From Paracoccaceae bacterium (GTDB lineage Bacteria > Pseudomonadota > Alphaproteobacteria > Rhodobacterales > Rhodobacteraceae): a stretch of DNA of 9,164 bases. Shown one piece after another: positions 1-6,669 of this stretch. The notes beneath the pieces were generated by a model. The model searched no databases and was not told the origin of the DNA. It saw nothing but the letters and a program-made list of their open reading frames with translations. How positions within the stretch are numbered: position 1 is the first letter of the stretch; each line of letters opens with the position of its first letter. Made by a program: the position numbers and the translations under genes. The DNA lies in contig DAOUQK010000126.1 of NCBI GenBank assembly GCA_030625695.1, forward strand, positions 1 to 9,164. Reading direction: 5' to 3'.

Positions 1-135
1 GGACGGAAGGTCAAACGACACTGGTGCATCCTTTCTGGGTGGCGTAATCCGCTCTAAGCACAGCCGCAACGCCGCCATGTCCCCCAGCTTGGCCATTTCA
101 ATAGCCTTGCGGGTAACCGGCGCAGGTGACGGCAT
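1..135 (-). pseudogene. DUF5681-like protein fragment, cut by the left window edge
   Basis: Reading leftward from an ATG at 135-133, the frame stays open to the window edge (45 codons). It contains a TRKAIEMAKLGDMAALRLCL stretch followed by ERITPPRKDAPVSF. This matches my recollection of the C-terminal half of DUF5681 proteins, where an 'ALTRKA..LA..GD..ALRLCLERI.PPRKD.PV' pattern is typical. The usual glycine/proline/arginine-rich N-terminal part ('PGQSGNP.GRPKG'-like) is absent. Only five codons separate the ATG from an in-frame stop upstream, and no other frame restores the missing part before position 290. I therefore read it as a 5'-truncated remnant rather than an intact gene. The function of DUF5681 is unknown; members often sit near phage or mobile DNA. 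The rest of the protein lies outside the window, so it could also be a short intact variant. Confidence 0.5.
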
Positions 136-216
136 CGCGAAGCCTGGGCATTAAAGGACGGCGTCGCTGAATTGGGAGAGATCAGGCTGTGACCTTGTAA
201 GCGACGTCGCGAAAGC

Positions 217-245
217 TTTGACAGCGCCACCGCAGCATTGTCAAA
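217..245. promoter_or_regulatory. TTTGACA / TGTCAAA inverted repeat with possible -35
   Basis: TTTGACA at 217-223 and TGTCAAA at 239-245 form a perfect 7-bp inverted repeat with a 15-bp spacer, 46 bp upstream of the GMC gene start. TTGACA at 218-223 is also a consensus -35 hexamer. CAAAAT at 242-247, 18 bp further on, is a mediocre -10. On the minus strand the right arm gives another TTGACA. It could be a promoter, an operator for a dimeric regulator, or part of the terminus of a decayed mobile element. Only the symmetry is directly seen. Confidence 0.3.
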
Positions 246-251
246 ATGAAA

Positions 252-295
252 CCAACGCAAAACGGCGGCAGGACACTCGCAGGACACTTCATGAC
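252..295. repeat. Mobile-element-like end, copy 1 (two tandem 11-bp units)
   Basis: The segment contains GCAGGACACTC (268-278) directly followed by GCAGGACACTT (279-289), then CATGAC. A second, same-orientation copy lies at 7709-7741 with a single 11-bp unit. The outer part (CCAACGCAAA.CG.CGGCAGGACAC) matches with two substitutions. Tandem short repeats close to a terminus resemble the multiple terminal repeats of IS21-family elements, and the minus-strand reading would start TGAAGTGTCCTGC. The IS21 assignment is from memory and uncertain; the repeat itself is directly visible. In this copy the second unit also supplies the AGGA ribosome-binding sequence of the GMC gene. Confidence 0.55.
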
Positions 296-1895
296 TCAAG
301 ATCCAGTTGACGTATTGATCATTGGCGCAGGCGCATCAGGCGCTGCCGTAGCCTGGAGCCTTGCCGACACCCGCATGCGCATCCTATGCCTTGAACAAGG
401 GGGCACGCCGGATCAGAATACCTTTCCCACAACGGGGCGCGATTGGGAGGCGCGGCGCGCGGGCGATTTCGCACTCAGCCCAAATCAGCGCTGCCTGCCC
501 GAGGACTATCCGATCAATGATGACGCCTCTCCCATCAAAGTGACTAATTTCAACGGCGTCGGCGGCGGCACTGTTCTGTACGCCGCGCATTTTCCGCGCC
601 TGCACCCGTCTGATTTTCGCGTGCACACGTTGGATGGCGTGGCAGATGACTGGCCGGTGGATTACCAAACGCTCGAACCATTCTTTGCCGAAAATGACCG
701 CATGATGGGCGTGTCTGGCCTTGCTGGTGATCCGGCCTATCCTGCGGGTAAATCCCCAGCTATGCCCGCCGCGCCCATGGGCCGTTCGGGACGCAAACTG
801 GGTAAAGCATTTAATGCGTGCGGCTGGCACTGGTGGCCATGTGATCTGGCAATCGCCACTGAGGATTATGACGGGCGCGCCAAATGCATCAATCTGGGTG
901 CGTGCATCAGCGGCTGCGCTCAGGGGGCCAAAGGATCGGTTGATCTGACATATTGGCCCGACGCTTTGCGCAAGGGGGTGGAACTGCGAACCCACTGCCG
1001 CGTGCGCGAGGTCACAATCGACGACCAGGGCATGGCGACAGGCGTGGTTTACTTTGATGAAAATGGAGCGGAACAATTTCAGGCGGCCCATGTTGTTGTC
1101 ATGGCCACCAACGGTATCGGCACGCCCCGGTTGTTGTTGAATTCGACATCCAAACAGTTTCCAGACGGGTTGGCCAACAGCAGCGGACTGGTTGGTAAAA
1201 ACCTGATGTTCCACCCCTATGCCAGTATTCAAGGCGTGTTCGACGACGCCTTGGACGGGCACAACGGGCCGCATAAAAGCATCCTCAGCCAGCAGTTTTA
1301 CGAAACCGATCCTACGCGTGGATTTGTGCGGGGCTATACCTTTGAAACCTCGCGCGGGTTGGGGCCTGTGGCCACTGCATTGACTGGAATGAACTGGGGG
1401 CTTGTCCCTTGGGGGGTGGGTCATCATGCGGATTTTCGCGGGCTTCAGGACCGGGTGACGAGCCTGTACGCGATTTGCGAAGATTTGCCGGAAGAGCACA
1501 ACCGCGTCACGCTGGACCCGGTTCTGACCGACAGTGACGGCATCCCTGCGCCGCATATCGACTATACCCTTAGCGAAAACAGCAAACAGATGTTGGCGCA
1601 CGCCATTGCCCGCGGAACCGAAGTAATGGAGGCCGCAGGTGCCAAACATGTCGAGACCGCCGCCCCCATAGAACTGGCTGGCTGGCACTTGCTGGGTACA
1701 GCGCGGATGGGTATGGATCCTGCGCGGTCGGTTGTGAATGAATGGGGGCGCGCCCACGATGTGCGCAACTTGTTTATCGTCGACGGTAGCATTTTTGTGA
1801 CCAGCGGTGGCGCCAACCCGACCAGCACGTTGCAGGCTTTGGCGCTTTATATTGCGGATCAAATGAAACAACGTCTGGCCAATCTGTTTGACTAG
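291..1895 (+). CDS. GMC-family FAD-dependent dehydrogenase with Fe-S-type Cys motif
   Basis: A 534-residue flavoprotein of the glucose-methanol-choline oxidoreductase family, closest in appearance to gluconate 2-dehydrogenase / FAD-glucose dehydrogenase / fructose dehydrogenase large subunits. The N-terminal FAD Rossmann motif is GAGASG (G12, G14, G17). A second FAD-contact stretch, NGVGGGTVLYAAHFPR, lies near residues 88-103, and MATNGIGTPRLLL starts near 271. The C-terminal GMC domain has GWHLLGTARMG with the likely catalytic H466, and GGANPTSTLQAL with N509. C199, C205 and C209 (Cx5Cx3C in CINLGACISGC) match the position where relatives hold a [3Fe-4S] cluster that passes electrons on. There is no signal peptide or Tat motif, so it is probably cytoplasmic unless exported with a partner. 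The start at 291 is preferred over in-frame 246 because the FAD motif then sits at the usual distance and AGGA lies 6 bases upstream. The next gene starts 37 bp downstream, suggesting an operon. The alcohol or sugar substrate cannot be read from sequence. Confidence 0.93.
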   Translation: MTQDPVDVLIIGAGASGAAVAWSLADTRMRILCLEQGGTPDQNTFPTTGRDWEARRAGDFALSPNQRCLPEDYPINDDASPIKVTNFNGVGGGTVLYAAHFPRLHPSDFRVHTLDGVADDWPVDYQTLEPFFAENDRMMGVSGLAGDPAYPAGKSPAMPAAPMGRSGRKLGKAFNACGWHWWPCDLAIATEDYDGRAKCINLGACISGCAQGAKGSVDLTYWPDALRKGVELRTHCRVREVTIDDQGMATGVVYFDENGAEQFQAAHVVVMATNGIGTPRLLLNSTSKQFPDGLANSSGLVGKNLMFHPYASIQGVFDDALDGHNGPHKSILSQQFYETDPTRGFVRGYTFETSRGLGPVATALTGMNWGLVPWGVGHHADFRGLQDRVTSLYAICEDLPEEHNRVTLDPVLTDSDGIPAPHIDYTLSENSKQMLAHAIARGTEVMEAAGAKHVETAAPIELAGWHLLGTARMGMDPARSVVNEWGRAHDVRNLFIVDGSIFVTSGGANPTSTLQALALYIADQMKQRLANLFD

Positions 1896-1932
1896 GGTCA
1901 GGATTAATGGGCCTGCCCCAAAAGGAAATGCG

Positions 1933-2358
1933 ATGACCACCCAGCCTTCCCACCCGTTTTCCACAGCCGAGCAAAAGGCGATGGCAGCTATTGTTGGCCA
2001 GATCATTCCAGCGTCTGATGAATTTGCCCAACCCGGCGCGGATGATCCTGAAATCCTGAATGATATTCTGACAAGTGGTGCTGCCCTTCAGGGCAGGCTT
2101 GCGACGGCACTGGCAACCTTGGTGGGCAAGACCTTAGATGCATCACAAGCCGCTGACTTCAGACAGTCTTTCCCATGCGCCGCTGAATTGATTCAGACCC
2201 TCACGGTCCAATGTTATTACCGCGACGCGCGGGTCATGCTAGCACTGAATATCGATGTCCGCCCACCATTTCCACGTGGATACGTGCAAGAGCCCAACGA
2301 TTTCTCTTTGCTTGAGCCTGTCCGCAGGCGTGGCGAGATTTACCGCAAAGTTCTTTAG
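1933..2358 (+). CDS. Gluconate 2-dehydrogenase subunit 3-like small subunit
   Basis: A 141-residue protein placed directly after a GMC dehydrogenase, the usual position of the small (gamma / subunit 3) partner. The N-terminal pattern FSTAEQKAMAAIVGQIIPA followed by a D/P-rich stretch fits the gluconate_2-dh3 family, in which 'L..L...IIP' recurs. In characterised relatives the small subunit helps the large subunit fold and often carries a Tat signal that exports the complex. This protein has no twin-arginine or hydrophobic N-terminus, so export is not supported. The C-terminal half contains CYYRDARVMLALNIDVRPPF, reminiscent of the 'YY.d..v..aLG...RPP.P.G' end of the family. The start at 1933 is chosen because AAAGGAAA lies just upstream; a TTG at 1888 overlapping the previous gene is possible. 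Family call moderate, partner role inferred from context. Confidence 0.8.
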   Translation: MTTQPSHPFSTAEQKAMAAIVGQIIPASDEFAQPGADDPEILNDILTSGAALQGRLATALATLVGKTLDASQAADFRQSFPCAAELIQTLTVQCYYRDARVMLALNIDVRPPFPRGYVQEPNDFSLLEPVRRRGEIYRKVL

Positions 2359-2416
2359 TCTTGCAGACCCCTGCCTTCAAAATCAAAACCCAGAACCAAT
2401 GGAAAGCCTCAAACAC

Positions 2417-3502
2417 ATGAAAATCTCTGCACACCATTTGACGGATTTGGCCACATCCATCCTTAGCCACGCCAGCGGCAACGCGGACGCCGCGCGCAAA
2501 GTGGCCAAGCGGCTGGTCAGCGCCAACCTAACGGGGCACGACAGTCATGGTGTCGGGATGATCCCTGCCTATGTCGAAGGTATTTTGGCCAAACAACTGA
2601 TCCCGGATGCGCAGGCAAAGGTTGTGCAAGACAAAGGCCCATTTCTGCTGGTTGATGGCCAACAGGGGTTCGGCCACATCGTTGCGGAACAGGCCATGGA
2701 AATGGCAATCGAGCGCGCCAGAACCAGCCATTTCGCCGTACTGTCTCTGCGCAACAGCTTTCACCTTGGGCGTCTGGGCGACTGGGGGGCAATGGCGGCA
2801 GAGGCTGGTTTCATCTGCATTCTTTACGCCAATGTGCAATCTGAGCGCCCTATCGTGGCCCCCTTTGGTGGCAGCGATTCACGGTTTGTAACCAACCCCT
2901 ATTGCACGGCAATTCCAGCGACGGCCAAGAACCCGATGTTCTTGTTGGACATGGCCACAAGCACGATAGCGATGGGAAAAGCCCGCGTGGCGGACCTGAG
3001 CGGTAATTCGGTGCCCGAAGGGTCGGTCATCGATGTAGATGGGAACCCGACCACCGATCCTTCGGTCATGTTCGAAGAGCCCAGCGGCTCACTCACGACT
3101 TTTGGGGCGCACAAAGGATTTGGGCTGGCTTTGCTTGGCGATATCCTTGGTGGATCGTTTAGCGGCGGCGGCGCCTATCTGCCCGAGCGTGCAGTCCCGT
3201 CGCGTATCTTCAACAACATGATGGCGATCCTGATCGATCCGAACGTTTTTGGCCTTGCCGATGCATTTGGCGTCGATATGGACAAATACGCCGATTGGGT
3301 TAAAGCGTCACCACCCGCACCAGGTGTTCAGGCCGTTCAATTGCCCGGTGATCCGGAACGACGCTGCGCAAAAGATCGCCAGGCCAACGGCATCTTTGTG
3401 GATGCAGGAACACAAGCCCAGCTTATCGAGGCGGCAACATCGGTGGGTGTGCCACAGGTGGATATTGATGCGTTTGCCTCTGGCGCTCTCTTGCCAAGTT
3501 AA
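2417..3502 (+). CDS. Ldh-family NAD(P)-dependent malate/lactate-type dehydrogenase
   Basis: A 361-residue member of the Ldh_2 (YlbC/AllD/ComC-type) oxidoreductase family, unrelated to classic Rossmann lactate dehydrogenases; about 330-360 residues is normal. Conserved elements visible are ANLTGHDSHGV (H41, H44; the HSHG-type histidine is the expected catalytic residue), NSFHLGRLGDWG (H116), VTNPYCTAIPA near 158-168, LDMATSTIAMGKARVA near 177-192, and FGAHKGFGLALLGDILGG near 229-246. Family members oxidise or reduce 2-hydroxy/2-keto acids (malate, L-lactate, ureidoglycolate, sulfolactate) or cyclic imino acids with NAD(P); the substrate here cannot be assigned. It is cytoplasmic. The start at 2417 is favoured because GGAAAG at 2401-2406 is a suitable ribosome-binding sequence; an in-frame ATG at 2399 would add six residues. 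It lies 58 bp after the small-subunit gene, same strand, so probably co-transcribed. Confidence 0.92.
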   Translation: MKISAHHLTDLATSILSHASGNADAARKVAKRLVSANLTGHDSHGVGMIPAYVEGILAKQLIPDAQAKVVQDKGPFLLVDGQQGFGHIVAEQAMEMAIERARTSHFAVLSLRNSFHLGRLGDWGAMAAEAGFICILYANVQSERPIVAPFGGSDSRFVTNPYCTAIPATAKNPMFLLDMATSTIAMGKARVADLSGNSVPEGSVIDVDGNPTTDPSVMFEEPSGSLTTFGAHKGFGLALLGDILGGSFSGGGAYLPERAVPSRIFNNMMAILIDPNVFGLADAFGVDMDKYADWVKASPPAPGVQAVQLPGDPERRCAKDRQANGIFVDAGTQAQLIEAATSVGVPQVDIDAFASGALLPS

Positions 3503-3556
3503 CTGCAGATGACGATGGTGGATGCAATCAAATGACGGCAAATGGGCGATCGAAAT

Positions 3557-4966
3557 ATGCAAACCCAACTTCTTGATGCCCTGCAAGGCATCCTTGGTGA
3601 CAAAGGCTTGTTGACCGGGGTTGACGTCCATGCAGGTTATTATACCGATCCGCGAGGCACGGGGGATGTACGTCCCGAAGTTGTGTTGCGCCCCGACTCG
3701 ACCAAACAGATGTCGCAAATCATGGCCGTCTGCCACGCCGCGTCCCAGCCCGTCGTTGTTCAGGGCGGACTGACTGGATTGGTTGTCGGCGCGCTCCCGC
3801 AACACGGCGAATATGTCATCACGCTGGAACGCATGAACCAGATCGAAGCCATCGATCCCAAAGCCGGAACCATCACTGTTCAGGCGGGCACACCGTTGCA
3901 GGTCGTGCAGGAAGCAGCGGATGCTGTGGACATGGTCTATCCGCTTGATCTGGGCGCGCGCGGATCCTGCACCATCGGTGGGAACCTATCGACCAATGCC
4001 GGTGGCAACAGGGTGATCCGCTACGGCATGACCCGTGATTTGACGCTGGGGCTTGAGGCGGTTTTGGCAGACGGAACTATCGTCAACAGCCTGAATGGCT
4101 TTATCAAGAATAACACCGGATATGACCTGAAACAGATGTTCATCGGCAGCGAAGGCACGCTTGGCCTGATCACCCGCGCAACATTGCGCCTGTATCCCAA
4201 GCCCAAAACGCAGGTGGTGGCGTTTTGCGCAAGCGACAGCTTTGACGCTGTGACCGAATTGATGACACATATGCGATCCGGCCTTGGTTCGGACCTTAGC
4301 GCATTTGAGGTGATCTGGTCCAAAACCTACGACGCTATCCTGTCTGATGTGGCAGGCATAAAGGCACCGGTTCCCGCAGGGCACGCGTTTTATGTGCTGA
4401 TTGAAATGATGGGTTCTGATTTGGCCACGGACACCGAAAAATTTGAAACCTGCCTGGGCCAGGCGCTCGAACAAGACTTGATAGCCGATGCCGTCCTGTC
4501 CCGTTCAGGAACCGAGATTGACGCATTCTGGAGCGTCCGTGACGGGATGGCGCAGGCGATGGGCAAACAACAGCCCGCCGTCGGTTTTGATATCAGCCTG
4601 TCAATCCCAGACATGAAAACCATTGAACAGGAATTGCTGCACCGCTTGCAATCCGCTTTAGGCGAAGTGCGCCTGTATATCGGAGGGCATCTGGCAGATG
4701 GAAATCTGCATTTGGTTGCGAAAACCACTGCGGACGGTCCCCAGCCCCAAGAGCAGATAAAGGATATCGTCTATGGCTATGTCGGCGAAATCGGTGGGTC
4801 AATCTCTGCTGAGCACGGGATCGGAACGCTGAAACGCGCCTACCTTGGGCAAAGTCGTAATGCCGCAGAACTTGCCCTGATGCGCACGCTAAAGCAGGCG
4901 ATGGACCCCAAGAACCTGCTGAACCCCGGTCGTGTTTTCAGCATGCAGGCCAACCATTCAGAATGA
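3557..4966 (+). CDS. FAD-linked 2-hydroxyacid dehydrogenase, GlcD / D-2-hydroxyglutarate dehydrogenase type
   Basis: A 469-residue protein of the vanillyl-alcohol-oxidase/PCMH flavoprotein superfamily with the FAD_binding_4 domain (about 40-180) and FAD-oxidase C-terminal domain (about 215-465). Seen directly: the pyrophosphate-binding stretch VVVQGGLTGLVVGA (66-79), CTIGGNLSTNAGGNRVIRYG (138-157), GSEGTLGLITRATLRLYPKP, GGHLADGNLHL with putative metal ligands H378 and H385, and SAEHGIGTLKR with H420. These fit enzymes that oxidise D-2-hydroxy acids (D-2-hydroxyglutarate, D-lactate, glycolate) and pass electrons to a quinone or electron-transfer flavoprotein. No GlcE/GlcF partners follow, favouring the single-subunit D-2HGDH/D-lactate type. 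The start is uncertain: ATG at 3542 (474 residues) is in frame, neither start has a clear Shine-Dalgarno, and 3557 gives the more usual N-terminus. It is the last gene of the four-gene block. Confidence 0.9.
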   Translation: MQTQLLDALQGILGDKGLLTGVDVHAGYYTDPRGTGDVRPEVVLRPDSTKQMSQIMAVCHAASQPVVVQGGLTGLVVGALPQHGEYVITLERMNQIEAIDPKAGTITVQAGTPLQVVQEAADAVDMVYPLDLGARGSCTIGGNLSTNAGGNRVIRYGMTRDLTLGLEAVLADGTIVNSLNGFIKNNTGYDLKQMFIGSEGTLGLITRATLRLYPKPKTQVVAFCASDSFDAVTELMTHMRSGLGSDLSAFEVIWSKTYDAILSDVAGIKAPVPAGHAFYVLIEMMGSDLATDTEKFETCLGQALEQDLIADAVLSRSGTEIDAFWSVRDGMAQAMGKQQPAVGFDISLSIPDMKTIEQELLHRLQSALGEVRLYIGGHLADGNLHLVAKTTADGPQPQEQIKDIVYGYVGEIGGSISAEHGIGTLKRAYLGQSRNAAELALMRTLKQAMDPKNLLNPGRVFSMQANHSE

Positions 4967-5075
4967 CAATTCAACGGAACTGGCCGACTAACATTTGATG
5001 TCTCAGCATTGTTTCGCGCCGATTAGCCGACACCTGTAAAAGCACTGTTCAAGGTCTTTTCAGACTACAACATTG

Positions 5076-5140
5076 TCAGTTGCTCATGATGCTCCATCCT
5101 ACTCAGGTGTTGGAGCCTCCGGCAAACCCGGGGCGGTTCA
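5076..5140 (-). mobile_element. Probable IS3-family insertion-sequence end with truncated orfA start
   Basis: Read on the minus strand from 5140, the sequence begins TGAACCGCCCCGGGTTTGCC, continues GGAGGCTCC, and after about 50 bp has GGATGGAGCATC followed by ATG AGC AAC and then an immediate stop. A TG-starting terminus with CCGCCCCGGGTTTGCCGGAGGC, a Shine-Dalgarno (GGAG) and a start codon about 50 bp inside is how I remember several IS3-family elements of alphaproteobacteria beginning. Here the transposase reading frame is lost after three codons, so only the left end survives. The family assignment rests on memory; the terminus-RBS-ATG layout is directly visible. Confidence 0.42.
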
Positions 5141-5248
5141 ATCGGGGACATCATCGAAGACGGAGAGGAAGGTTTCCATGGCGGGTTCAAGTTCCAGAGG
5201 GGGTGTTCGCCCCTCAAGAATCCATCCCTCCGATAACAGCAAGACCTG
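5138..5248 (-). pseudogene. Unrecognised C-terminal ORF tail ending at the IS-like terminus
   Basis: On the minus strand the frame is open from an in-frame stop at 5251-5249 down to TGA at 5140-5138. It reads ...SEGWILEGRTPPLE, then METFLSVFDDVPD and stop. The composition (acidic, hydrophobic, few rare codons) looks like the end of a real protein, but I do not recognise it and it has no start with a ribosome-binding site. The stop codon is made by the first three bases of the IS-like terminus, consistent with an insertion that cut a gene. It could also be an accidental open frame. Confidence 0.25.
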
Positions 5249-5268
5249 TCAGGTCAGGTCAGGTCAGC
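5249..5268. repeat. Pentanucleotide tandem repeat TCAGG x4
   Basis: Three perfect TCAGG units followed by TCAGC lie at 5249-5268, in the non-coding stretch between convergent genes. It is short enough to arise by slippage and may vary in copy number between strains. No function is apparent. Confidence 0.6.
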
Positions 5269-5332
5269 TCAAATCCCATATGCGATTCCCCTAGGCATTA
5301 CAGCCGCAGCATCAGCCAATGCTTCTGGATGA

Positions 5333-6451
5333 TCAAAACTTCCAGCGAGCTCCGAACAGAACCGAGGAGGCATCAAGATATGACACCAACGGTAACACCG
5401 TTTCGCTCAACTCGTATGTGCGATACCCAAGATAGGCCTCGACCCTGGCTTTGTCGAATTTCTGTACCGCGCCAAACCCGAACGAAGTGGAGTCCGACCC
5501 GACCGAAGTCCGGTCACTGCCGCTGTAATAGTCGACCGAAAGTGCGGTTTTCCCAACCGAGAACCAATCCGCCTGATAGCCCAGCTTGCCATAACCATAG
5601 TTGCCGGCCGAGGTCCGTTTGCCGACCGCAACCGTTACGTTGAAGCCTGACGAATGCAGCAGGCTGAGTGACCCGATTGTATCTTCCCGCTCAATACTAC
5701 CGGCCAGTTCGATATTGGCATAGCCGATTGCGCCTTTCAGGCGAATGTCACCAAATTCATTGGCATAGCGCACGGCGATATCGGTGACTTGAAGATCGAC
5801 ATTCTGGGCCAGAATCTGTTCGCCGTAAGACGCTGAGACCGTAAACCCGCTGAACGATGGCGAATCATAGCGAACCCGCCCCAAACGCCCACCGTCAAAG
5901 GCCCCGAATGCCCCACCGATAAATTTTCCTGACGGGTTCCCGGCGCTGGTGAGGAACTGGAAAGCAGCGGCGGTATCGGGAATCGACACATAGGTAACCA
6001 GCGTCGTGCCCGACAAGTCGTTTCCTGTGACCCCGTCAGTGGCCATGCTGCCCTGACCTGCGGAGAACGTGCCAAAACTGGCGGTTTTCAGGGCGAAATC
6101 CACCTTGCGCAGGCGGATGCGCTGCCAATTGACCGCGTCGGGCGTGCGATTCTGGCTCATACCGGCAGAGGGGCGCAGTCCCAACGCGGTCTCAAAGTTG
6201 AAGGAAAACTGATTTTCGCCCATGGGTTGGCGATACCACAATCCCACGCGGCTGTTGGAATTGGTATTGTCCACCACTTCGCCGGTAGAGGTCACGCCAT
6301 CGTCAAATGACAGGTAAGCCGGGTCGAACTGACCGTACAAAAGCACGCTGCCGCCTGAATCATTGTCAAATTTCATCTCTGCAGCGGCTGGCACCGCCAA
6401 GCTGGCTGCAATGGCAACAAGAGACAGATTTCTTGGGATAGATTTGATCAT
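5333..6451 (-). CDS. Outer membrane porin (Porin_4-like)
   Basis: A 372-residue outer membrane beta-barrel porin. The N-terminus is a clear Sec signal peptide: basic start (MIKSIPRN), hydrophobic LSLVAIAASLAVPAAA, probable cleavage near residue 24-25. The mature part begins with VLLYGQFDPAYLSFDDG, a first barrel strand as in general Gram-negative porins. It continues with alternating aromatic/polar strands such as GFTVSASYGEQ, AVRYANEFGDIRLKGAIGYAN and RVEAYLGYRTYEL. The chain ends ...VLFGARWKF, with the terminal Phe that BAM recognises. Length is normal for trimeric porins. It would allow diffusion of small hydrophilic solutes; selectivity cannot be read from the sequence. GAGAGA lies about 9 bases before the ATG. 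It sits 218 bp downstream of, and in the same direction as, the SMP-30 gene and may have its own promoter in that gap. It converges on the dehydrogenase block. Confidence 0.92.
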   Translation of the reverse strand: MIKSIPRNLSLVAIAASLAVPAAAEMKFDNDSGGSVLLYGQFDPAYLSFDDGVTSTGEVVDNTNSNSRVGLWYRQPMGENQFSFNFETALGLRPSAGMSQNRTPDAVNWQRIRLRKVDFALKTASFGTFSAGQGSMATDGVTGNDLSGTTLVTYVSIPDTAAAFQFLTSAGNPSGKFIGGAFGAFDGGRLGRVRYDSPSFSGFTVSASYGEQILAQNVDLQVTDIAVRYANEFGDIRLKGAIGYANIELAGSIEREDTIGSLSLLHSSGFNVTVAVGKRTSAGNYGYGKLGYQADWFSVGKTALSVDYYSGSDRTSVGSDSTSFGFGAVQKFDKARVEAYLGYRTYELSETVLPLVSYLDASSVLFGARWKF

Positions 6452-6669
6452 GACATTTCTCTCGGGTTAAATACGCCGCACAATCGGCAGGTACAAATCA
6501 AACCTAGCACGGGAATGCCCCAGCCCAGGGTAGTAGGTTAGATTACGTATACCGGATTAGTGCATCTCACCGGTCCCGTACTTTGCGCCAGATCAAGAAT
6601 AATCAATTTCATCCGACATTCCCAAAGTAGAACGCCAATCCTGTTCACAGTGCGGTGGAACCGCGCGCC
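6452..6669. promoter_or_regulatory. Porin upstream region with GTATAC-centred motif
   Basis: This 218-bp gap lies between the end of the SMP-30 gene and the porin start, both minus strand. It is AT-richer than its neighbours and presumably carries the porin promoter and leader. A palindromic GTATAC sits at 6547-6552, inside a GATTA-n8-GGATTA context. GntR-type operators often have TGGTATACCA-like cores, but this resemblance is weak. I cannot identify -35/-10 hexamers with confidence and see no U-tract terminator for the upstream gene. Confidence 0.25.

Larger units (their letters stand above)
4967..5332. other. Intergenic remnant region without an intact gene
   Basis: This 366-bp stretch separates the plus-strand dehydrogenase block from the convergent porin gene. 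It holds a likely IS3-type end (5076-5140), an ORF tail on the minus strand (5138-5248) and a TCAGG tandem repeat (5249-5268). I see no convincing rho-independent terminator for either flanking gene. The only stem near the porin stop is a weak AGCAT/ATGCT pair at about 5308-5323. ORFs of 73 and 187 codons here lack family resemblance, and the longer one runs into the porin on the opposite strand. Confidence 0.6.

Noticed and set aside
1888..1935. TTG start at 1888 for the small-subunit gene, giving translational overlap with the GMC stop
   Set aside because: The ATG at 1933 has a clear AAAGGAAA upstream; the extra 15 residues do not look like part of the family.
384..2006. 540-codon minus-strand open frame antisense to the GMC gene
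   Set aside because: It mirrors the GMC gene on the opposite strand. The translation has no family resemblance, whereas the plus-strand frame has clear FAD and GMC motifs.
4967..5075. Possible terminator after the dehydrogenase block (GCCGA repeats and an AAAAG...CTTTT pair)
   Set aside because: The GCCGA elements are mainly direct, not inverted, repeats. The AAAAG/CTTTT pair is short, AT-only at its core, and has no T-run beyond it.
5160..5210. GGTTCAA-type sequences suggesting a tRNA or tRNA-derived attachment site
   Set aside because: No cloverleaf can be folded around them and no anticodon or acceptor arm is present.
5080..5643. 187-codon plus-strand open frame overlapping the IS-like end and the porin 3' end
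   Set aside because: Low-complexity, Arg/Pro-rich product without a recognisable domain; it overlaps the well-supported porin on the other strand.
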